Assembly (NCBI RefSeq): GCF_018860855.1
Contig: NZ_JAHKQE010000028.1
Coordinates: forward strand, 124,001-188,000
Length of the DNA stretch: 64,000 nt
From: Amphritea atlantica
GTDB taxonomy: Bacteria > Pseudomonadota > Gammaproteobacteria > Pseudomonadales > Balneatricaceae
Direction: 5' to 3'
Part shown: one piece after another, positions 18,746 through 27,550 of the stretch
Position numbering within the stretch: the stretch's first letter is position 1
Layout of the letters: each line of letters begins with the position of its first letter
Translations under genes and position numbers: made by a program
The notes under the pieces: model-generated
The model's database searches: none
Told to the model about the DNA's origin: nothing
What the model saw: the letters and a program-made list of their open reading frames with translations, nothing else

Positions 18746-18824
18746 TCGGTTTTAACGGCCAGTGACGAGCAAAATAGCGATTCTTTGATAAGCTGTATAT
18801 AGGGTTTATTAAAGGAGTATTGTC

Positions 18825-19073
18825 ATGGGCTTCTCATTAATACGTTTCTATTTACAGCTACTGCTGCCCGAATGGATGTCTAATCGGCATCCTGACAGTC
18901 GTCACTTCTATCGGCGAAAATTTACCGATGCTTATAAAGAGCGACGGTGTTGGGCATACCGCATCTGGTTAGGCTCTGTTCTACTCATGTTAGCGATACC
19001 ATCGCCTCCGGTGATTATAGGCTTAGGACTATTTACCACGTTCTTATCATTTTCGTTGTTGGATGAGTATTGA
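18825..19073 (+). CDS. Small membrane protein
   Basis: An 82-residue protein with a short amphipathic N terminus, a basic middle (RRKFTDAYKERRCWAYR) and a C-terminal hydrophobic stretch (about 47-78) that would make one long or two short membrane segments broken by PSPP. The ribosome-binding site AAAGGAG is well placed. No family recognised. Confidence 0.6.
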   Translation: MGFSLIRFYLQLLLPEWMSNRHPDSRHFYRRKFTDAYKERRCWAYRIWLGSVLLMLAIPSPPVIIGLGLFTTFLSFSLLDEY

Positions 19074-19307
19074 GTTATAAGATGTTTGTTTCTGCGAATA
19101 TGCTTAACCTGTGCATCGTAGGTTAAGTTGCGCTGCCTCTGATTAAGATGAGAATACCGCTTAAGGAATAGTGTTGGCATTGAATGATCGGCATAAAAAT
19201 GGAGTATCTGACGAATGCTAGACCAGCGATATGCACTGTTAAATTTTTATATGGTAGTGATTTAATCGCATGGTTGTTCTTTCTATTGATTCACTAACAC
19301 CAGACTA

Positions 19308-19327
19308 TAAAAGCCGCTAAGCGGTTT
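19308..19327 (+). terminator. Possible terminator downstream of the small membrane protein
   Basis: GCCGC-TAA-GCGG is followed by four Ts. The surrounding 470 bases (19074-19545) hold no gene that I can support. Confidence 0.45.
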
Positions 19328-19410
19328 TGTACATTTAAAGCCCGTGGTTTTCTTCTACGTGTCCTGTCGGTAGGTTCTGTAAGTATTGGCTCGTTGTCTC
19401 TGTTTGGACG

Positions 19411-19434
19411 AAAAAAAACCGGGCTGGGCCCGGC
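19411..19434 (-). terminator. Rho-independent terminator for hupE
   Basis: On the minus strand CCGGGC-CCA-GCCCGG is followed by eight Ts. It lies about 110 bases past the hupE stop codon. Confidence 0.75.
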
Positions 19435-19545
19435 TAAAAATGTAGAAACTGTTTTGGGTGATCAAAACAGCAAAGCCTTACGGGGACACGTAAGGAGTAT
19501 CTAGTTGATAGGTTGTGGAGCAACCCATCAACTGGATCAGGGGTA

Positions 19546-20127
19546 TCAAGCTGCCATGAGTAGATAGCTGCCGATACTCGCAAGCATCAGGCCTGCTAAT
19601 TGGGTTATCCGTGGTGTTATCCAACCGCTGGCTTTAAATGTGGCCATACCGGCTAAGTGTAAGAGTGCAGAGCTGCTCATAAAGCCAATGGCAAAGAGTA
19701 GGGCGGAACCCGCAGCGGTTTCTACCCCATGTGCTTGGCCATGTGCTAAGGCAAAGAGTGCGGTTAATGTCAGACTGACCGCGATGGGGAGGCGGACGGT
19801 GGTCGCGATGATAAGGCCACAAACAAGTACGGATACGGCAATAGTCTGCTCAATTAATGGCAATACGGCGCCATTTAAGGCTAGTGAAAAACCGAGGCCC
19901 AGAAAGGCAAGAAAGGTGAAAGGGATGCTGAGCTGATGTGTTCTTTTCTGCATGGCGGCCCAGAAGCCGATGGCGAGCATGGCCAACAGGTGATCCAAGC
20001 CTGAAAGTGGATGCGTCAGACCTGCTTGTAGGCTTGAAGCCGTTATATGGCCAGTATGTGCCATAGCAGGAACCGCAACGAAAAGAGAAAGAAGCGCTGT
20101 ACTGGTTAATAAAGGGCTAAATTTCAT
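19546..20127 (-). CDS. hupE: HupE/UreJ-family nickel permease
   Basis: Inner-membrane metal permease, 193 residues. A cleavable signal peptide ends near AMA-HTGH. The HupE signature HPLSGLDHLLAM is at about residues 39-50 and the second histidine motif HGQAHG at about 130. Six hydrophobic segments follow the usual pattern. HupE/UreJ proteins supply nickel to hydrogenase or urease. A [NiFe]-hydrogenase cluster lies about 32 kb away in the same window, so hydrogenase nickel supply is the likely role. Its location apart from the cluster is noted as odd. Confidence 0.9.
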   Translation of the reverse strand: MKFSPLLTSTALLSLFVAVPAMAHTGHITASSLQAGLTHPLSGLDHLLAMLAIGFWAAMQKRTHQLSIPFTFLAFLGLGFSLALNGAVLPLIEQTIAVSVLVCGLIIATTVRLPIAVSLTLTALFALAHGQAHGVETAAGSALLFAIGFMSSSALLHLAGMATFKASGWITPRITQLAGLMLASIGSYLLMAA

Positions 20128-20560
20128 CGATGCTACCTATTATTGTAAGGGTTCATGTTGATGGTGTGATTGCGATATGCAGATCTGAAACCATGTTTAT
20201 GATGATGCCACTGAACATCTAATAGATAGAAACTAGCAAATCTGAGGCCAAGATTACGAAAGCCTGTTAGGATTTTATAAAATGACGTAGGCGCGAGTCG
20301 TGATCAAGGGTCATTAGGGAAAGATGATAAAATGCTATTCTTAATGCGGTGTATTGTTCGCTTAAACTGGTAAGTAGCTTTCCAGTTAATGAATAAATTG
20401 GTACTAAACTGTGTTTTTGCCCACTTTGTTTGGGCTTTATGATGTTAGTCACTTATTTATCGTTAATAATGTTTGTGCTGCACCTGCGTAATATGGAATA
20501 TATAGAACTGTCGTACGATCAGATGTCTGACCGGTTCTAATGGCCTATGGAGTAAGTCTC

Positions 20561-23293
20561 TTGAGTACAAGATATCTCAAACGTTTTTTTAAACCTAAAT
20601 CGATTGCGGTGTTTGGAGCCTCTGAAAAAGAAAACAGTATGGGCGGCGTGGTACTGCATAATCTCTTAGAGGGCGGCTATGAGGGTAAGTTGATCGCGGT
20701 GAATAAGCGTGGGTACGATGCTGTTCACGGTATTACCTGTTATAGCAGTTTGTCAAAGCTGCCTGAAATGCCTGATCTGGCCATTATCTGTTCGCCACCG
20801 GAAGGTGTGGCTGATTTAGTACGCCGGTTAGGTATCAATGGTGTCAAGGCAGCCATGATTCTGACTGGCGGGCTATCTCGTTCCCGAAATACGATGGGCA
20901 AAACGGTACGAGATGAAATAATGGAGTTTGCGAAGCCTCATGGTATTCGGATACTCGGGCCCGATTGCATGGGTATGCTGGTGTCTAGCAATCATATGAA
21001 TGCCAGCTTTTCACATCTGAATATTCGCAAGGGCAAAGTGAGTTATGTCGGTCAGTCAGGTTTACTGGGTACCGCGATGATTGACTGGGCCAATGGTCAG
21101 GAGATTGGTTTTTCTCACTTTCTAACGCTAGGTGAGGGGGTCGATATCGACCTTCCATCTATCATTGACTATTACGCACAAGACCCTTACACGCAGTCGA
21201 TTCTGATTCAATTGGATCATCTGGTTGGCTCTTCCCGTAACCTGCTTAGTTCGCTGCGATCGGCATCGCGGAATAAGCTCGTGTTGGTGCTGAAATCCAA
21301 TATGATTTTTGATGAGGATAAAGTGCATAAGCCAGCACTGGGGATCAAGGATGAAGATCTCGTTTATGATGCGGCTTTGCGTCGCGCCGGTGTTGTTCGA
21401 GTGAAGACGGTGGATCAGCTATATCACGCATTAGAAACGCTGTCGCGGATGAAACCGATGCGAGGGGAGCGACTGGCGTTAGTCTGTAACGGCATGGGGC
21501 CGAATGCACTGGCAACGGATCAGTTGCGACGCAAGGGGGGAGAGTTATCGGAACTTTGCGAAGAAACCGTCACCGCGTTAAAAGAGGTGTTACCGGATCA
21601 CTGGAACCTAAAAAACCCCATCGATATGCATGCTGATGCCACTCCAGAACGCTTTGCGCGGGTGACTCAACTGCTAACCAAAGACCCTAATGTCGATGCC
21701 GTCTTGGTCATTCATGCACCAACGCGTATGGCTCCCGGTGCCGAGACCGCCAAACAAGTCATCAATGTTGCCCGCAATACTCCCCGTAATATTCTTAGTT
21801 GCTGGATGGGACGGAGTACCGCGATCGAGTCGCGTAATTATTTTAATGCTGCCGGCTTACCGACCTTTATTACCCCAGAGGAGGCGGTCGATGCCTTTAT
21901 GCATATGGTGGAATTTCGCCGTAACCAAGAGGTGATGAAACAAACCCCAGCACCCTTTATCGATTCCAATGTGCAGAACCATCTACAAGCGAAAAATTTG
22001 ATTGCCAATGCGCTAGCTGAGGGCCGGGATTACCTGACTCACAGCGAAGCGACCGATCTGCTTGACCAATATGATATTCCCGTATCTCACAGTGAGTACG
22101 CCGATGATGTGGATGGTGTAGTTGATCTTGCTAAGAAGCTAGGCGGAACCGTTGCTGTTAAGGTGATGCACGGTGACAATGTTTATCCGTTTAACTATGA
22201 CAACAGAGAGTCGCCCCGCTGGAAGGATTTAGCGCTCGATCTATTTTCCCCCGAAGAGGTTAGACAAGCGGCGACGAAACTGGCTTTTCGAGTGCAAGAA
22301 CGGTTTCCTGAAGGGCCAAAAGGTTTTTGTGTTCAGCAGATGAAACGGGGTTATCAGTCGCTACAAATTAATATGGGAATTACCCGTGATCCAGTTTTTG
22401 GGCCTGTACTGCTGTTTGGTAAAGGGGGGTATTCGGTGGATGTATTGGCAGACCGTCAAGTAATGCTACCGCCCCTTAACCTGAGTTTAGCGCGTCGGCT
22501 GATTAGTAGGTCGCATATGTTCGATGTGCTAAAAGAAAGTAGTGTGCAGTTGGAACGAGATCTGGATCAGCTCAGTGACCTACTGATTAAACTCTCTCAG
22601 ATGGTGGTTGAATTGCCTAATTTGAAAGGGTTGGAGATCAATCCGTTGCTGGTGAATCGGCGCGGTGTGTTGGCGGTTGATGTCGCCGTATCATTGGGTG
22701 AACCTTCGGTCTTAGCGATCTCGCCTTATCCTGAATACCTGACAGAAAATATATCGTTACGTAAATCGGGCCGTAAAGCGGTGGTACGTGCGATTCGAGG
22801 AGAAGACGAGCCAAGTCATCTCGCGTTTTATAACACCTTGAGTGCTGAGTCGATCCGTTTACGCTATTTCTACAGTCGTGGTATTCCAACGCATCAAGAG
22901 TTAGCTAACTGGACTCAGATCGATTATGACCGAGAGATGGCCTTTATTGTTACCGCTCCGAAACAGGGGGAACCCGGTTGGGAAACCTTGGGGGTGGTCC
23001 GGGCAGTAACCGATGCGGATAATGTGCGAGCCGAGTTCTCTGTCGTGATTAGAGATGATCTGCAGGGGGAAGGGCTTGGGGCCGTTTTAATGCAGAAGGT
23101 GATTGATTACTGTAAAGCTCGGGGAACTTTGATGCTGATGGGGTCAACGTTAACGTCGAATAAAAGCATGCAGGGATTGGCTCAAAAGCTGGGTTTCAAA
23201 AACCATTACAATATGGAAGAAGATGTGGTGGAAATGGAAATGATGCTTAATGAGCCAACAGAAGACTGGCAACGCAGCCGCCTAAAAAGTTAA
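20561..23293 (+). CDS. Pat-like protein: NDP-forming acyl-CoA synthetase domains fused to GNAT acetyltransferase
   Basis: About 910 residues, in order: CoA-binding Rossmann domain (KSIAVFGASEKENSMGG), two succinyl-CoA-synthetase-like domains, an ATP-grasp domain with LEINPLLV, and a C-terminal GNAT domain (about 755-885) with a GEGLGAVLM acetyl-CoA loop. The same layout is found in the protein lysine acetyltransferases Pat/PatZ (YfiQ), which acetylate acetyl-CoA synthetase and other enzymes. The TTG at 20561 is preferred because ATGGAGTAAG lies just before it; an in-frame ATG at 20540 has no ribosome-binding site. The 412 bases upstream (20128-20539), between this gene and hupE, show no other gene. 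Confidence 0.9.
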   Translation: MSTRYLKRFFKPKSIAVFGASEKENSMGGVVLHNLLEGGYEGKLIAVNKRGYDAVHGITCYSSLSKLPEMPDLAIICSPPEGVADLVRRLGINGVKAAMILTGGLSRSRNTMGKTVRDEIMEFAKPHGIRILGPDCMGMLVSSNHMNASFSHLNIRKGKVSYVGQSGLLGTAMIDWANGQEIGFSHFLTLGEGVDIDLPSIIDYYAQDPYTQSILIQLDHLVGSSRNLLSSLRSASRNKLVLVLKSNMIFDEDKVHKPALGIKDEDLVYDAALRRAGVVRVKTVDQLYHALETLSRMKPMRGERLALVCNGMGPNALATDQLRRKGGELSELCEETVTALKEVLPDHWNLKNPIDMHADATPERFARVTQLLTKDPNVDAVLVIHAPTRMAPGAETAKQVINVARNTPRNILSCWMGRSTAIESRNYFNAAGLPTFITPEEAVDAFMHMVEFRRNQEVMKQTPAPFIDSNVQNHLQAKNLIANALAEGRDYLTHSEATDLLDQYDIPVSHSEYADDVDGVVDLAKKLGGTVAVKVMHGDNVYPFNYDNRESPRWKDLALDLFSPEEVRQAATKLAFRVQERFPEGPKGFCVQQMKRGYQSLQINMGITRDPVFGPVLLFGKGGYSVDVLADRQVMLPPLNLSLARRLISRSHMFDVLKESSVQLERDLDQLSDLLIKLSQMVVELPNLKGLEINPLLVNRRGVLAVDVAVSLGEPSVLAISPYPEYLTENISLRKSGRKAVVRAIRGEDEPSHLAFYNTLSAESIRLRYFYSRGIPTHQELANWTQIDYDREMAFIVTAPKQGEPGWETLGVVRAVTDADNVRAEFSVVIRDDLQGEGLGAVLMQKVIDYCKARGTLMLMGSTLTSNKSMQGLAQKLGFKNHYNMEEDVVEMEMMLNEPTEDWQRSRLKS

Positions 23294-23357
23294 ATATGAT
23301 ACTCATTAGCCTCGTTTTGAGTGGTTGAGCACTCATTAGGTGATTTACGCGATAAGC

Positions 23358-23392
23358 AAAAAAGACGGACGTGTTATACAGCCGTCTTTTTT
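23358..23392. terminator. Terminator after the Pat-like gene
   Basis: AAAAAAGACGG pairs with CCGTCTTTTTT around a 13-base loop. It is symmetrical enough to work in both directions. Confidence 0.85.
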
Positions 23393-23603
23393 ATTTGACA
23401 CTTTGGCTGATATAAACGGAATCTCTTTTAACGATCTGTTATTAAGTTCAAGGGGATAATGCATTTATGGTAAGAGGCACTGCCGCAGGGCTGTCAACAT
23501 AAGAGCTATAGCGGGAGCCCAAGAGAGGAAGCAACGCTATCGCTCGAGTAGCGAGTCGATATCTGGTCGGCGAAGAGGATTTAAGCGGTTTAAGGTGTTT
23601 CGT

Positions 23604-23924
23604 TTATAAATTGGGACAGAACATCTCGTGAAGCGTATGAATAATACGCGTGGCAGTATCCCCTGAGAGTGAGTAATAGATAGTTTGTGACTCGCGTCGA
23701 GTGCTAACTAAGCCATCTTTACGTAGTACAGCTAGGTGTTGCGACAGCGCGGATTGACTCAAATCGAGACAGTCGTTTAATTCGGTGACGGAAAGCTCTT
23801 TCCCATCCAAGTAACACAAAATTAGCAGACGACTTTCGTTGCCCAGTGTCTTCATGAGCTTTGCGGCTTTGCTGGAATTAACTTTCATCATAGCTAACGT
23901 TTCGGGTGTCATTCGCTGGGTCAT
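23604..23924 (-). CDS. ArsR-family repressor of the YgaV/BigR/SqrR persulfide-sensor type
   Basis: A 106-residue winged-helix repressor. The recognition helix is in LDLSQSALSQHLAVLRKDGLV. Two cysteines, C37 (LLILC) and C103 (MFCPNL, three residues from the C terminus), occupy the positions of the dithiol that forms a polysulfide bridge in SqrR, BigR and YgaV, so reactive-sulfur sensing is predicted. The start at 23924 gives the family length; a longer reading adds 36 residues with no family match. It is divergent from the RND operon, and a palindromic candidate operator lies between them. Metal sensing is a less likely alternative, because the ArsR/SmtB metal motifs are absent. Confidence 0.88.
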   Translation of the reverse strand: MTQRMTPETLAMMKVNSSKAAKLMKTLGNESRLLILCYLDGKELSVTELNDCLDLSQSALSQHLAVLRKDGLVSTRRESQTIYYSLSGDTATRIIHTLHEMFCPNL

Positions 23925-24054
23925 TGTGTTCAATCGGTATCCGCCTGTTTTTATTATTTTACGGAACGTTATGCATAAAACTAACGGCCAGCAAAGGTTT
24001 GGTATTCTACTGTAGCGGCGGTCAATTCTCAATTTACTAATGTAGTGCTTTTAA

Positions 24055-24074
24055 ATATTAGCATACACTAATAT
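24055..24074. promoter_or_regulatory. Candidate ArsR operator, ATTAG-N6-CTAAT
   Basis: ATATTAG-CATACA-CTAATAT is an AT-rich perfect inverted repeat midway between the ArsR gene and the RND operon. The same core with a different spacer sequence occurs at 30286-30301 before the DUF2892 gene. Confidence 0.65.
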
Positions 24075-24191
24075 AATATCCAGCATTAAGAATGCTGTCG
24101 TAACAAATTGTTGTAATAGGACAGTGTCGTTTCAAATAGGTTTTGATAAACAGGCCTCTATAAAAAGTATCGCCACAAACAGGAACAATCG

Positions 24192-26744
24192 ATGCGAACT
24201 ACACTGGTTAATTTGTCAATGAACCGCCCTAAGTGGGTGTTTTTGGGCGTGTTGCTACTGACGTTGATAGCGGGGTTGCAGATACCCTCTATCCAAGTGG
24301 ATACCGATCCGGAAAATATGTTGCCAGCGGATAATCCTGCGCGGGTTTTTCATGATCATGTCAAAGAGCGGTTTGGTCTGCATGACATGATCGTTGTGGG
24401 TGTGGTTAATAACGCGGCACAGGGTATTTATAATCCGCAGAGCCTATCAGAATTACATCAGCTTTCAGATGCGATTGTGCAGATGAAAGGGGTCATCAGC
24501 CAAGATCTAATGTCCCTCGACCGGGTCGATAATATAACCCAAGAGGGACCCGGTAGTATCCGCTTTGAATGGATGATGAAGCAGGTGCCGCAAGATCAGG
24601 CTGGCATTGATCAGATTCGAGCATCGGTCGAACGCTTGCCACTGCTGAATAATACTCTGGTGTCGGGTGATGGAAAGGCCGCGGGAATCTATGTGCCTAT
24701 TGCGCAAAAATCAGAAAGCTATCGGATTTCCGGCTTAATTCAGACTGAAATTGATAAGCTTAGCGGCAATAATGCGTATTATATTTCAGGCTTGCCAGTC
24801 GCCGAAGATACCTTCGGTGTCGAGATGTTTCTGCAGATGGCCATTTCAGCTCCCTTGGCGGGGTTGATGATTTTTATCTTGATGTGGGTTTTCTTCCGCA
24901 GCTTTTTGTTGATTACTGCACCGATGCTGGTAGCGATGGCATCGGTCATTATTACCATGGGATTGTTGATTGGGCAGGGCTATACCGTCCATATTATGAG
25001 CTCGATGATCCCGATCTTTTTGATGCCGATTGCCGTGGTGGACTCGGTTCATATCTTATCTGAATTTGCCGATCGCCACCGTCCTGGTGAAGATCCTAAA
25101 ACCGCGGTGAAAGAGGTATTAGGCCATCTGTTTACGCCAATGCTGTATACCTCCGTGACTTCCGCCGTGGGCTTTGCGTCATTGGCATTTACGCCAATAC
25201 CACCGGTGCAGGTGTTTGGTTTACATGTAGCGTTCGGGATTATGTTGGCGTTCCTGCTGACGATTACCTTGGTTCCCGCTTACATTATCAGTCTTTCTCC
25301 AGCGCGTATGGCGCAGATGAAAGATCATAATATCGATGAAGATGATAATTCTCTGCTAGGGCGTTTACTGATTTTTATTGGTCGCTTTTCTATTGCTCGC
25401 GCTAAAGGTCTATTGGTGTTTTTTATCCTGATAGTGGTGGGCAGTGTATACGGGGTGGCACAGATTCAGATTAATGATAATCCGGTTCGTTGGTTTAAGC
25501 AGGATCATCCTCTGCGCGTCGCCGATAGAGTCATGAATCATCATTTTCCCGGCACCTATAATGCCTTCTTAGTATTGGATAAAACCAGTGATCTTCGCAC
25601 CGGATTAGAGCAGCAATTGAGCCGGCGAGCAGCGCAAGAGGGCGTCGATTTACAGCAGCGATTGGATAGCGTTAACAGCGACAGCTTTATTGAATATACC
25701 AATGGTTTAATCAATCAGTTTGATCAGCTTAGCTATGATGACAGTGCCCATGAAACTATGTGGCTTGAGTTACTGGATCTTACCGAAAAAGCACAGATCG
25801 ACAGTAAGTACTTTCTGACTCCGCCAGCGCTGCAGTATGTCGATCAATTACAGGCCTTCTTAGAGCAGTCTGATTATATCGGTAAGAGCAATAGTTTCCC
25901 GACACAGCTGAAAACGATTTACCGTGAGTTGAATGGTGGCACGGAAGATCAGTATAAATTGCCACCGAGTGCAGCTGCTGCAGCTCAGACCGTCTTGAGC
26001 TTTCAGGGATCTCATCGGCCGAATGATTTGTGGCATATGGTGACGCCGGATTATCGTTCGACAGTGCTATGGTTACAGTTAAGCAGTGGTGATAATCAGG
26101 ATATGAGTCGGGTGTTATCGTTAGTGGATGGTTATGTCGCGGATCATCCGTTACCTGAAGGCGTGGAGCTTAACTGGGCTGGGCTGACGTACATTAATGT
26201 GGTGTGGCAGGATGAGATGGTAAACGGCATGTTGAACAGCTTAATAGGGGCGTTCTTCATGGTGCTGTTTATTATGGTGCTGCTGTTCCGCTCGGTGAAA
26301 ATTGGTTTGCTGTCGATGCTGCCTTTGACGGTGACGATTCTGTTTATCTATGGCCTGATTGGTCTCATCGGTAAAGACTATGATATGCCGATTGCGGTGT
26401 TATCCGCCTTAACCTTGGGTTTGTCGGTGGATTTTGCTATTCACTTTTTGGAACGTACCCGAGCCATCTATCGTCAATGTGGCAACTGGGAGCAAACGGT
26501 GGCCGAGGTTTATCGTGGGCCTTCGCGGGCTATCAGTCGAAATGCAGTGGTGGTGGCCATCGGTTTCACACCGTTATTATTTGCGCCGTTAGTCCCCTAC
26601 ATTACGGTGGGCTTCTTTTTGGCCGCGATCATGGCGGTATCGGCGGTCGTTACAGTGATGTTACTGCCAGCAGTGATGCAGATGATTAAAAATAAAGATA
26701 GCTTGTTTGGCGTTAAATCCTCGGCTAAGGAGAGAGAATCATGA
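24192..26744 (+). CDS. RND-superfamily (MMPL-type) transporter
   Basis: Inner-membrane exporter of the hydrophobe/lipid branch of RND, 850 residues. Membrane segment 1 (about 14-32) is followed by a periplasmic loop, then segments 2-6 (about 215-370), segment 7 near 405, a second loop, and segments 8-12 (about 675-835). This duplicated 1+5 layout is typical. Asp in the membrane segment IAVVDSVH and the matching LSVDFAIHF supply likely proton-relay residues. It starts an operon with a LolA-like protein (ATGA overlap) and an outer-membrane barrel, a set that suggests lipid or hydrophobic-compound transfer to the outer membrane rather than drug efflux. No membrane-fusion protein is encoded. Confidence 0.87.
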   Translation: MRTTLVNLSMNRPKWVFLGVLLLTLIAGLQIPSIQVDTDPENMLPADNPARVFHDHVKERFGLHDMIVVGVVNNAAQGIYNPQSLSELHQLSDAIVQMKGVISQDLMSLDRVDNITQEGPGSIRFEWMMKQVPQDQAGIDQIRASVERLPLLNNTLVSGDGKAAGIYVPIAQKSESYRISGLIQTEIDKLSGNNAYYISGLPVAEDTFGVEMFLQMAISAPLAGLMIFILMWVFFRSFLLITAPMLVAMASVIITMGLLIGQGYTVHIMSSMIPIFLMPIAVVDSVHILSEFADRHRPGEDPKTAVKEVLGHLFTPMLYTSVTSAVGFASLAFTPIPPVQVFGLHVAFGIMLAFLLTITLVPAYIISLSPARMAQMKDHNIDEDDNSLLGRLLIFIGRFSIARAKGLLVFFILIVVGSVYGVAQIQINDNPVRWFKQDHPLRVADRVMNHHFPGTYNAFLVLDKTSDLRTGLEQQLSRRAAQEGVDLQQRLDSVNSDSFIEYTNGLINQFDQLSYDDSAHETMWLELLDLTEKAQIDSKYFLTPPALQYVDQLQAFLEQSDYIGKSNSFPTQLKTIYRELNGGTEDQYKLPPSAAAAAQTVLSFQGSHRPNDLWHMVTPDYRSTVLWLQLSSGDNQDMSRVLSLVDGYVADHPLPEGVELNWAGLTYINVVWQDEMVNGMLNSLIGAFFMVLFIMVLLFRSVKIGLLSMLPLTVTILFIYGLIGLIGKDYDMPIAVLSALTLGLSVDFAIHFLERTRAIYRQCGNWEQTVAEVYRGPSRAISRNAVVVAIGFTPLLFAPLVPYITVGFFLAAIMAVSAVVTVMLLPAVMQMIKNKDSLFGVKSSAKERES

Positions 26745-27550
26745 TTAAACAACTGTTTACGACATTGATCGTTGGGCTGACACTGATTACTTCAGTGCAG
26801 ACAAATGCAGCGGATCTCACCGATGTGTCTGAGATCGTCAAGCAGGCAAACCTTGCCTCTTATTATCAAGGTGCTGACGGACGTTCTGAGGCGCGTATGT
26901 TGATTCAGGACTCTCAGGGACGCCAACAACAGCGGCAGTTTACTATTCTCAGACGAGATTATGAGGACGGTGGTGATCAACAGTTTTTAGTGGCTTTTAG
27001 CCGTCCAGCAGATGTTCGCGATACGGTTTTTTTAGTGGAGAAACATACCCAAAAAGATGATGACCGTTGGCTTTATCTCCCGGGACTCGATCTGGTGAAA
27101 CGGATTTCCGCCGGTGATAAACGCACCAGTTTTGTTGGTTCAAACTATTTTTATGAGGATGTGTCGGGTCGTAACCCTGAAGAAGATCTGCATACATTGG
27201 TAGACACGACTGATGATTTTTATGTGTTAGAAAATACCCCGAAAGACCCGAACTCGGTGGAGTTTAGTCGTTATCGGGTGTGGATCGACAAAGGTAGTTT
27301 GTTACCGATGAAAACCGAGTACTACGATACCAATAATAAGCTCTATCGTCGGGTTGAAGTATTAGCCACTGAGACGGTACAGGGCGTACCTACGGTAACA
27401 AAGTCTCGGGTAAGCGATCTGGTTAGCGGTGCGAATACGACGATGGAGTTTCGCTTTATCCGTTATGACCTCGGCATGGATAGTTCGGTTTTCTCTGAAC
27501 GTTCTTTGCGCAACCCGCCTCGTCAGTGGCTTAAACGTCCAGAGTCATGA
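26741..27550 (+). CDS. Periplasmic LolA-like outer-membrane lipoprotein-sorting protein
   Basis: A 269-residue exported protein with a signal peptide cleaved after TNA (about residue 24). The body matches the LolA-fold family annotated as outer-membrane lipoprotein-sorting protein: the strand DGRSEARMLIQDSQGR, then DDRWLYLPGLDLVKRIS, FVGSNYFYEDVSGR and RVWIDKGSLLPMKTEYYD. It overlaps the RND gene by four bases and the barrel gene downstream by four, so the three products are likely stoichiometric. It would carry a hydrophobic cargo across the periplasm; the cargo is unknown. Confidence 0.83.
   Translation: MIKQLFTTLIVGLTLITSVQTNAADLTDVSEIVKQANLASYYQGADGRSEARMLIQDSQGRQQQRQFTILRRDYEDGGDQQFLVAFSRPADVRDTVFLVEKHTQKDDDRWLYLPGLDLVKRISAGDKRTSFVGSNYFYEDVSGRNPEEDLHTLVDTTDDFYVLENTPKDPNSVEFSRYRVWIDKGSLLPMKTEYYDTNNKLYRRVEVLATETVQGVPTVTKSRVSDLVSGANTTMEFRFIRYDLGMDSSVFSERSLRNPPRQWLKRPES

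Noticed and set aside
20540-20560. ATG at 20540 as start of the Pat-like gene
   Set aside because: No ribosome-binding site; GGAG lies just before the TTG at 20561, where family similarity begins.
24846-25052. His-rich minus-strand open reading inside the RND gene
   Set aside because: Shadow of the membrane-segment codons of the RND transporter; no independent support.
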